From the NCBI RefSeq assembly GCF_000149955.1, contig NC_030991.1, positions 4,488,998 through 4,552,997 on the forward strand: a stretch of DNA of 64,000 nt, written 5' to 3'. A model generated the notes under the pieces. The model saw nothing but the letters and a program-made list of their open reading frames with translations. It had not been told where the DNA came from and did no database searches. This DNA comes from Fusarium oxysporum f. sp. lycopersici 4287. Its lineage: Eukaryota; Ascomycota; Sordariomycetes; Hypocreales; Nectriaceae. This document shows, piece after piece, positions 56,199-64,000 of the stretch. The position numbers and the translations under genes were made by a program. The first letter of the stretch is position 1; every line of letters begins with the position of its first letter.

Positions 56199-56412
56199 CA
56201 GTGGGATGCAATAAGTTTGAATCCAGGCTGAAGTACCAGCTGTTGTAATCTAGCAGATGTATATAAAGCTTTAGCTTAATAAAGTAAGTGCTAATCTGTA
56301 TTAGGCAGAAGGCTATCCCGATTAGGGTATTGCTACGTGGGAAACTGGTCTTACCTCGGTTAGTCAGCGAACGTGTACTTGAGTTAGGATTCAAACTTAT
56401 TGCCCCCCACTG
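56199..56412. mobile_element. mimp miniature impala element, 214 bp
   Basis: TA duplications at 56197-56198 and 56413-56414. Both ends satisfy the mimp patterns: CAGTGGGATGCAATAAG at the left, CTTATTGCCCCCCACTG at the right. The inverted repeat runs to about GTTTGAATCC. The length is typical for mimps and there is no coding capacity. It lies 1.2 kb upstream of the C2H2 gene. Confidence 0.93.
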
Positions 56413-56414
56413 TA

Positions 56415-57613
56415 GCATCACATTTAGTTCCACAAGTCAATGTCAGTTTATATTATACGAAGCTCCATATAATAGAGATGATAATCTCTATCCCACTAAC
56501 TTTAAGTGGGTTAGTGCCAGACCGACAATCATTTGAGGGGTTTACAGTACATGGGCCCAAACCTTTTATCGCCAACTCTAATAGCATGGTTGCCAGTTTT
56601 CCGCGCAGGCCTTGAAGCTTACCTACTAGAAGCAAATTGTCCGAAGAAATACGAATGCCTAGATTAGAATTAGGAAGATAATTCCCGGCAAGGGTTATAA
56701 TGATACATAGAATACAAGGGGGATATGTAGGTTGCATCCAAGGGAGCGTGACAGGGTATACCACATTAAATAATCAAAAGAAGTTAGTTTAACCCTATTA
56801 TGTTTATACTTAGCCAAATTCAGTAGGTACTGGATTACAAGCCTTAACGCAAGCATTATTTATCTGACCTTGGTACTTATAGCAATAACCAAAACTAGCA
56901 TTGGTACAGAGTAGAAGCTACTATTGATTTACCAAGTTCAAGTAGTAAGTAAACTCTTCAGATTACCTATAGTGAACTATCCCCAGTAGGTTTAAAACCT
57001 CTACCGGAAAGATTGATATATAGCTGACCATCTGATTTTAGAAAATAAACTGACGACGTTGAATCTATAAAGTAGCTTAAAGGGGATGGCCTATGCCTGG
57101 TCTTTGGACGCGGCCTATGCGGTTGCTGATTCGCGAAGCGCCTGGCATCAAGAGCATGATGATAACTGACACATGCGCATCCAAGACAGCATGCGATCCA
57201 TGCAGGCCACGAACTCGCATCATCTGCCTAATTGTAAGGCTATCCATACATGCAATGTCTTTCCTAAAGATCTCGGCCTCCATTATCAAGCCACTTTAAA
57301 CCTCTACGGTTATACCCATGCCCCTCGGTCCACTTCAATGTGTAGCATCGGGTAGCATGCAGGACCTATCTGTGACACTTGCAGCTTTGATGTCCAAGAC
57401 TTACAGAACTCCACAGTCCGGCCAATTCAACATGCTTCCGTCCCCAACTGGCGAGCAGTTTTAGTAAGTCGCTGTATAATATAGACCACTTAGGCATTCC
57501 ATAAAGCCATTTAACCTTGGAAACGAACATCAGGTATTCTCATTCTTTTTCTTTTGTTTTAGAGACATCTAGGGGCCTTCATTCTGTCTTCACGCTCCTT
57601 TCTCTTTATCAAA
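56415..57613. other. Upstream region of the C2H2 gene
   Basis: AT-rich. A short frame near 57093-57299 contains SKTACDPCRPRTRIIC, faintly like the start of a zinc cluster, but it is too short and unsupported. A pyrimidine-rich stretch (CATTCTTTTTCTTTTGTTTT, about 57541-57560) precedes the start. Confidence 0.4.
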
Positions 57614-58815
57614 ATGCAGTTCGAGTCGGATGACCGGCTCGGCATGGACGACAGCTTCAGCCTGTGCAGCCAACCCATGTCCTGCCCTTCCACCACCACA
57701 AATTTCTCCTCCGCCTCATCAGCTTACGACCATTTCACTCCTATATCTCTACAATCAACTCCTCATGAATTCGGCAACATGCACTTCGGTGTCCCCTACA
57801 ATTCTGTCTCTCACCGGCCGGAGCTGACCCTTTCCTCTTCAGCAATGGGCAAGTTCATGTTCAGTCTTGTCAAGAATGAGCCAGAGCACATGTCATTCCA
57901 TGACACTCTCCCCAACACCCCCATGAAGCGAGAGAAACTTGATTTCGAATACAAGTACATGATGGACATGAACATGACACCTCACGGATCAAGGAGCTCA
58001 TTAACACCAAACTCTTTTGGCATGTATAGGTATTCCCCTGATGCTTCCATTGGAGCCGCCTCTTTCATGATGACACCAACCCAAAGCCTCTCTGGCTCTG
58101 AGGCCGCTGAGGCCGGCTCATCATGGTCTCGTGCCAACGATAGACCAATCTCGTTCTTCCCTGATAAGCAACTCTTCAGTGGGTTTGACTCTTTTGATCT
58201 GGACCGACACTCTCAGTCTCCTCTGGGTTACTCTCTACATGAACCCATCTCGCCCAGACGCATGCGAGATCAGAGGAAGATGATGGTGAAGGTTCAGCAG
58301 AAGAGCGCAAAACTGCACAAATCTAAGATTCAATCGTCAATGAAGCGATCTATCAAGTCTGACCCTGGACAAGCTGATCTGGTTCGAAGAGCAATGTCCA
58401 AGTGTGACTACCCCGGTTGCCACAAGGGCTTTCGACGAAACGACCACCTCAGGCGTCATAAGCAAACGTGAGTTTCACTGCAAGTGATGAAAACTGGACA
58501 TGAAAACTAACATTAGGCAGTTACCACGGTGAAGGAGGTAACCGTTTCTATTGCGAGTTCTGCCGGAAGAACCAATTCAACCGCCAAGATAACCTCAACA
58601 ACCACCGCAAGTTGCACGCACGGCCCAACAGCCGCAACCGTGGCGTTGAGTTCATCCCAGCTGCAGTTCCTGTTATTGAACAAGAGGAGCGAAGCAGGAA
58701 GCGACGAGCCCGTTCGAAGCCTCAGACAGCCGAGGCAGCAATCGAGGGGAAGGAAAATTCACTACAAATTGCGCGCATGCCTTGCCTAAAAACCAATGAT
58801 GCACAATGTAATTGA
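57614..58815 (+). CDS. C2H2 zinc-finger transcription factor
   Basis: Exons 57614-58467 and 58521-58815, intron 53 bp (GTGAGT...AACTAAC...GGCAG), 382 aa. The N-terminal 250 residues are Ser/Pro/Met-rich and likely an activation region. A basic stretch (RRMRDQRKMMVKVQQ) precedes two fingers: CDYPGCHKGFRRNDHLRRHKQ and, across the intron junction, FYCEFCRKNQFNRQDNLNNH. A basic tail (EERSRKRRARSK) follows. It is a nuclear regulator. Related two-finger factors belong to families duplicated on Fusarium accessory chromosomes; exact orthology is not known. It is intact and divergent from the Zn2Cys6 gene, with a mimp 1.2 kb upstream. Confidence 0.85.
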
Positions 58816-59082
58816 GATAGTAGATTTCTCGACTGGACCAACCAGATCGACTGCGATACAGGGAGCGCCACATGCCGTTGAACCACAATGTCACCAAATA
58901 GGGACACGGTACTCGCAGATACTGCTCTCATACACACACCAGTATATTTCGATGGACAAGAAACCTCAACGAAAGGAGTAAGGGAGATAGCGAGTTGAAT
59001 ATGGCTTAGCAGTTATTTATAGGTGGCGCAACAAGTAAATGTTCAAGAGCTTGATGATTTTAGGACAACGTTTTCACCTGGT

Positions 59083-59857
59083 TACTTACCCAGGGTTCAA
59101 ATCCACGACACTCCACGACACATTTGTGAATATGGCGTGGATATGGATGCTGACTAATAATTTCGATGTGGAATGGGTGGAAATGGATCCATTATGGAAA
59201 TGGATCCATATTGTGGAATTCGTGGAATGGAAACCTACTTCGTCCAACAATGGTAATTAATGGGTCCCGCCCGCCCTCGGTGACGTCAATGTTTTTGTCA
59301 TTGGTCCATTAAAATCCGCCGTTGCTTGACGCAAAGGCAACACACCCACCGACGTTCCTGTTTCTTGTTATGCTGGATATTCGTAGCCGAACCGATATAC
59401 CTATAGACGCGCCTTGCCGTCTCTCTCCGTCAAGATCCAGCTTTTGTAGAGCTGAAAGAGCCGTTGATTGTCCTCTTCTGTTCGTTCTGGAACGGATGTG
59501 GTTGACTTGGTAGGATGGGGAGTGGCCATTTCGATTTGGGGTAGTAACGCGAGTAACAGTGAAGCCCCCAGAATGGACTCATTGTGTACGGAGGAAAATG
59601 GGGTGGCAAATCGATGTTGTGTTGTTGTGGGTGATAGAAAGTACTTAGGATATGCGGGATTTCACAAGGAAATCAAGGTATTTTCGAACCCCACCTAAAA
59701 TATTCCACGATTTCCACATGTGGAACATGTGGAAGGGGCTTCGTGGCGTGGATATGGAAATGCTGAAGCCCACGTGGAATGGAATGGAATGGATATGGAT
59801 CCACATTATGGATCCATATGTGGATTTCGTGGTATGGATTTGAACCCTGTACTTACC
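59083..59857. mobile_element. Non-autonomous hAT element with perfect 8-bp target duplication
   Basis: The element body is 59091-59849 (759 bp), starting CAGGGTTCAAATCCA and ending with its complement. The octamer TACTTACC flanks both sides (59083-59090 and 59850-59857). Both subterminal zones are packed with CCACG, GGATCC and GGAATGGA words, forming many short palindromes, as expected for transposase-binding arrays. No transposase frame is present. The clean duplication implies fairly recent movement by a hAT elsewhere in the genome. Confidence 0.93.
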
Positions 59858-60740
59858 CATAGTGATCTAGACCTGAGAGACGAAAGTGCCCAGGTCGAGC
59901 TTTATAAATTTACACAGCAAGGATAGCGTCAACATTGGTCAAATGCGTGAGTTTGAGAGCGGTTCGGTGCTCATTGTTTTCGTATTGTCCCGGTTCTCGA
60001 TGACGTTGCTTCATTGCCTCACCCACAACCGCCTTCCGGCTAATCATGTAAGCCAGACAGACACCTGCACCGGCATGTTCCGGTTAAACTTGTAGGGTCA
60101 AATCAATACTAGAGAGTACATCTCTGCACTTGGAGGAATTGGATGCGAAGACCGAAACCAATGAAGCATTTCTGGCACGCCAAGTCATGGCAGTTGATAG
60201 CTAATACCACAAGCAAAACTTGACAGAGTGATTCCTCTGCCATTCGGTGGTGCCTTGCATTTCCCTTCTTGGTTTAAAAAAAAAAGGCAAGAAACCTGGG
60301 GCCCTTGAGCGGCTACATTGCCCTGACGCCCTCGAAAGCACGAACTTTGCAATCACTCAGCTGAGTGCCGAACATGAACTGGCATTGGTGACATGGACAA
60401 GTTGATTGAGCTGTAGGCTGCAAAGCCTGCGTTGGGAACACTGATGCAAAACCTGGACACCAGTCAGATTCGTGGACTTGAGCAGTTCACTGCGAATGGA
60501 GTGCATTCGCCTATTGAACGCCCTCTGGTTTTGAGCATGCCACTTCCTGCAGTTTATGGTAGCCCGATCGACGCCTCGACTGAATGTCATATAATTACAA
60601 GCTTCCTCTGTACAATTTAGGCTTCGACTGTTACTCGGGCCCAGGTGCTCCAAAGGTCGACGGTGCTCGTCATGGACCTTCTCGTATGTAGTTGTACATA
60701 CCCTGAATATCCTCGCTATCCCTCTAACGTCGGGCACCCC
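59858..60740. other. Intergenic
   Basis: Only weak short frames; includes an A11 run near 60280. Confidence 0.45.
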
Positions 60741-60908
60741 AACTCTCTCCTGTAAAAATTCTTTCTTGGCACGCACTGTTAGTGCGGTGCTAGGAGCGGG
60801 ATTTTCTGCAGGCCACGCGACCACACAAAAACTGCGGGGACGCTATCGGCTCCCTAACAGCAGTTTTCAGAGAAGGAATTTTGGAGAGTTCGCCTTCTCT
60901 GACAACAC
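60741..60908 (+). repeat. Degenerate direct repeat, copy 1
   Basis: Begins AACTCTCTCCTGTAAAAATT. It aligns with 61406-61570 with several indels. Both contain a CCTGTAAAAATT ... TGCAGG or TACAGG inverted pair, then CCCTAACAG and GGAGAGTT. Confidence 0.7.
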
Positions 60909-61368
60909 CTTTGTCGGATCTAATGGCGGCACCTCAGAACCAGAACGCCTTAGATATCGGAGGGCGATGCCCCGGGCATTCGTAGCGACATCCTTCCGAT
61001 CAACGACGCCGATTGCGATGGGTTTTTCTCCTTTAAAGGCAAGCCGCACCGTCGGCCTCTGATCCCTTCCCGAGGTTTTTCCCTGCCGCCGCGACAGTCG
61101 ACTACGAGCTACAACTTGGTTACTGGAGATTGTGGACTGCGTCAGCAGATGTAGTGATGCGCGAGAGAATTCTGGTCGGTGGAAAAAGTTCGACAATAGA
61201 TTGCCCTCGAACCCGCTGACGGGTGACGGGCTTGAGAAATACAGCACCTTTTGTGCCATTGGTATGCTGGATGGTGAAGGAAGCGGGGTATCCTGTACCT
61301 AGCTAGCTCAGCACGTCTTTTGCTCCAGTAGGAGATTTGGCTTCGTTACAGCCACCCAGACGAAAAAT

Positions 61369-61392
61369 ACACATACATACATACATACATAC
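61369..61392 (+). repeat. (ACAT)n microsatellite
   Basis: About five and a half copies of ACAT immediately before repeat copy 2. Confidence 0.9.
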
Positions 61393-61405
61393 CAGATTCT
61401 CACAC

Positions 61406-61570
61406 AACTCTCTCCTGTAAAAATTTTTCCTTGGCACCCGCTGTTAGCGCTCTGCTAGGCGAGAGAATTTTTACAGGCCAAAATGGCAACAAAAGCAACT
61501 GTGGGACTAGCGGGACCCTAACAGCTGCCAGAAGAAAGGGATTCGGAGAGTTGACCTTTCTTCGTGACAA
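61406..61570 (+). repeat. Degenerate direct repeat, copy 2
   Basis: Second copy of the 60741 repeat. Here the internal inverted pair CCTGTAAAAATT / AATTTTTACAGG is perfect (about 61414-61475), enclosing AGCGCT-like loop sequence. Confidence 0.7.
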
Positions 61571-61587
61571 GTGTCTTCAACGGCACT

Positions 61588-62040
61588 GAGCTTCGCGAGC
61601 TCTTGACATCGCCTCCGGGCACCATTTCATTTGTCTTTATCTGCGACTTCTTCTCACCTCGACATTTCGGCTTCGCGAGCCTGCGACATTCTGGCCTCTG
61701 TGCCCCTCGACTTCCCGTACGACCGACTTCTGCAGCCTCGGCTGCCCAGACGACATTCGCAGCATCTTGCTGCTTGACATCGGAGGTCATCGTGCCCTCA
61801 CCCTCACTCTCACCTTCGCCTGCAGTTTAACGCTGCCTCGACCGACTACAGCAGCTTTGGCTGCCCGAACAACACAAACAGCCTTCGGCTGCTCGACTTT
61901 CTGGGCCCTCTGGTGCCCTCGACCTTGACGCACGGACCCCAAATGGTTCGTTGCCCTTTTTGCAGCTCGGAAGCTGCATGACCGATCTCTGCAGTCGTGT
62001 ACTGCCCAGAGAACATCTTCTTCTTTGCAGCCTCGGCTGC
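61588..62040 (+). repeat. Array of about ten short DNA hairpins
   Basis: Inverted repeats with 4-7 bp stems and 3-7 bp loops at 61588-61602, 61669-61681, 61732-61745, 61759-61773, 61822-61836, 61851-61864, 61879-61891, 61961-61978, 61991-62005 and 62027-62040. Most use the stem GCAGC/GCTGC (for example GCAGCCTCGGCTGC twice; TGCAGCTCGGAAGCTGCA). Several are followed by a GACATC/CGACTT-like word. Stems match while loops vary. No frame across the array is convincing as protein. Confidence 0.7.
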
Positions 62041-62124
62041 CGCCCGGAACACGACTGGGCTTCGACAATTTGTCTCACTGGTTGAGACCACTAGACAAAA
62101 CCGCTGGGTCGAAATGGCACAGAG

Positions 62125-64000
62125 CAGGCTTTCTATCCATACGCGTATGGATTAATTAATCCATATGGAATAATCCATACGCGTTAATCCATATTCCATA
62201 CCGGGATGTCGTATCCCATAAGTATGGCAATACGGCGGAAAAAATTTGATCCCTGTAGTAATCCCGTTCAGGGGCGATTTTCCAACTCTCCACTCTTTCT
62301 TTAATTCCAACACCACTGTGTAAGGACGCTGCGTATGTCCTCGCTGATGACGTCCACTTCTACTGACCCTGCGGGGTTTCCAGTGTCCACAAGCGAATTG
62401 TGCTCTTCCTCAATCTTCAGCACGAACCCTCGATTCTCAAGCGGCGATGTGCAAGAGCGCATGGCTCGAAAGCGTAAAACGACCGCAAATACTTGGGCTC
62501 ACGCCCGTGAGCCCCTCAATTCGGAGCCATCTCGTTGCGGTCGCAAAAATGAGAAGATTTACTACTGCATGCATTGTGTAAGTCCGACTTACTCCACGAC
62601 CGTTTCAACGACCTTTCGGAATCATCTGCTCAAGATACACGGCATTGAGCTGGAAGCCCATGAACATCCGATTAAAAAACGGCGTGACCGTCTGATTCAG
62701 GATGCTTTCGCCAAGGCCGGCGATATGCATGCTGCAAAGCAACTGGCAAAACGAGAAGAAACTCTGAGACATGTCATCAATCACAAAGCAGCGTTGGAGG
62801 CACTTATTCAGCTCGTGACTGTCCGTAATCTCTCTTACAATTGCAGTTCTGGCCAAGAGCTTCATGCGCTCATTTCTGCAGTCAATCCTGCGGCAGATGA
62901 CCTCATCAGCCTTTCTCACGGCTCCATACAGAAGCTTGTCTCCAATTCCTTTCGTGTACACAAAGACATGTTGCGAAGAAAATTGCAGTCTACACCATGG
63001 AAACTTCATCTCTCTGCTGACGTGTGGTCTGCTCCAAATCACAAAGCTTTCCTTGGGATATGCGTCAAATTTGTAGATCCGGATGCAAAGGAAGCGCTGC
63101 AGGCACTATTAGCTTTGTCGGAGTTGCCAGGTCTTGACGGGCCGGGTAGTCACGGTGGTGCCGAACAATGGAAGCTTCTTCAGCACGTGCTCGAGGATTA
63201 TAATATCTGGAATAAGGTGGGATTCTACACTGGTGATAACCATGGATCAAACGACAAATTATGCCGCTTACTCGCCAATTATCTCCAGGAGAAGGGTGTC
63301 GACTGGGAAGCCAAGACCCGTAGAATCCGGTGCCACGGCCATATAGTGAACCTGGCAGTTCAGGCTTTCCTTTTCATAGACTCAAAAGAGGCTGCTCGAG
63401 CGGCTTTGGAGCATATCGAAGACACCGATGAATCGGCTTTTGGCACTGATTTTTCTGAAAGGATCAAACCACAAAGGGCGCAAGGATGGCGGCGGCTTGG
63501 GCCTCTTGGAAAGGTGCACAACATATCGATTCACATGCGCGAAAACGACTATCGATGGAATGAATTCAAGAAGCGCGCTGGAAGATCGCTGGGGCTCGAC
63601 AACGATACACGGTGGAACTCATGGTTTCTCCTGCTGGACACCACTCTCAATCTTCAGAGCTATGTTGAGTGGTACCAGAAGAAGTATTACCAGGATTTGC
63701 GAGATGACTACCTCACGCCTGATGAGTGGAGTGCTCTAGGGAGCATTGGAAAGACTACTACCACGAGCTCCCGCTCCCCACCACGACACCACAGCTGAGA
63801 GACGAAATACGGCGCCTTGATGAGTATGACCTACTCGCTCGGGAGCTTGACGTTGTTAGCCCATCTATGAGTGAGCTGGACGAGTACGATGCTTTCACGA
63901 CGCAACCGCCCATTGTCATTGACTGCTCTCCACTTTCTTGGTGGCTCAGAGAAGAACAACAACAGGCATACCCTCGTCTCTCTCGAATGGCTGTTGATAT
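62125..64000 (+). mobile_element. hAT element, right end outside window
   Basis: Starts CAGGCTTTCTATCCATAC, the same end as the fragment at 5071. The zone 62131-62235 contains repeated ATCCATA / TATGGAT palindromes. The transposase gene begins at 62335. Its 3' end and second inverted repeat lie beyond 64000, so target duplication cannot be checked (left octamer GCACAGAG). Confidence 0.8.
62335..64000 (+). pseudogene. hAT transposase, frameshifted and internally deleted
   Basis: From ATG 62335, 487 codons: BED finger IYYCMHCVSPTYSTT...HLLKIHG, core with LHLSADVWSAPNHKAFLGIC, FYTGDNHGSND, RCHGHIVNLAVQAFLF and LDNDTRWNSW. After DEWSALGSI the frame ends at 63796-63798, whereas another frame opens at 63744 with HWKDYYHELPLP and continues through SPLSWWLREEQQQAYPRLSRMAVD to the window edge. 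In related transposases these blocks are separated by well over 100 residues, so an internal deletion with frame change is inferred. It probably cannot make transposase. Confidence 0.8.

Noticed and set aside
57093..57299. Short frame with CDPCRPRTRIIC resembling a Zn2Cys6 start
   Set aside because: The remaining cysteines of the cluster are missing and the frame ends soon after; adjacent frames give no continuation.
59091..59105. GGTTCAAATCC, a perfect tRNA box B match
   Set aside because: It is part of the hAT terminal inverted repeat, occurs inverted at the other end, and no acceptor stem, box A or cloverleaf is present.
61827..62091. Three overlapping minus-strand ORFs over the hairpin array
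   Set aside because: All three frames are open because of GC-rich repeats; none has domain structure and their residues follow the hairpin words.
1..64000. CRISPR arrays, bacterial operons, rRNA genes
   Set aside because: Spliceosomal introns and fungal families throughout; no regularly spaced repeats or rRNA-like sequence seen.

Overview
The window reads as a transposon-rich accessory region of a filamentous ascomycete, most probably a Fusarium of the F. oxysporum complex. Genes carry short introns (47-95 bp) with GT...AG ends and CTAAC-like branch sites. Protein families are typical of Sordariomycetes (rhodopsin-like 7TM proteins, Zn2Cys6 and C2H2 regulators, 2EXR, a DUF3638-type giant-protein remnant). 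Most diagnostic are one intact mimp miniature element, one impala-derived deletion copy and one orphan mimp end, a MITE family typical of F. oxysporum accessory chromosomes. The species is inferred from these features only; no search was run.

Layout. 0-9 kb is a transposon nest: a truncated hAT transposase gene, an N gap, a kinase-like gene cut by a Copia LTR, a two-exon secreted cysteine-rich gene (candidate effector) with a mimp end about 280 bp upstream of its start, a second solo LTR, a hAT end, a Tad-like LINE fragment, an uninterrupted 803-aa hAT transposase gene, and a MULE fragment. 9-17 kb is sparse: an unrecognised 383-aa ORF, a RING-finger gene and a dead pogo/Fot1-type transposase. 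17.9-23 kb has a divergent pair, a rhodopsin-like 7TM gene (-) and a flavin monooxygenase gene (+). 23.6-28.4 kb has decayed DUF3638-type and PD-(D/E)XK-like genes, then a three-exon nucleoside-hydrolase-like gene. 28.4-34.7 kb is almost empty. At 34.8-41 kb a PAQR (adiponectin-receptor/hemolysin III) gene is split by a full-length Copia element with identical LTRs and a 5-bp target duplication. 42-46 kb has a 2EXR gene and a frameshifted hAT. 47.7-49.2 kb has a second rhodopsin-like gene.

51-59 kb holds two divergently transcribed regulators, a 964-aa Zn2Cys6 factor (possibly Ebr1-like) and a 382-aa C2H2 factor. Their 3.6-kb shared intergenic region carries three TA-flanked elements. 59-64 kb has a non-autonomous hAT with a perfect 8-bp target duplication, a degenerate duplicated segment, an array of short DNA hairpins, and a further hAT element running off the window.

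Functionally, the most interesting combination is one secreted effector-like gene plus two regulators, each with mimp or impala sequence upstream. This is the arrangement described for pathogenicity regions of F. oxysporum. Of the larger transposase genes, only the 803-aa hAT gene is open end to end; the Copia polyprotein is open except for one in-frame UGA between gag and pol.
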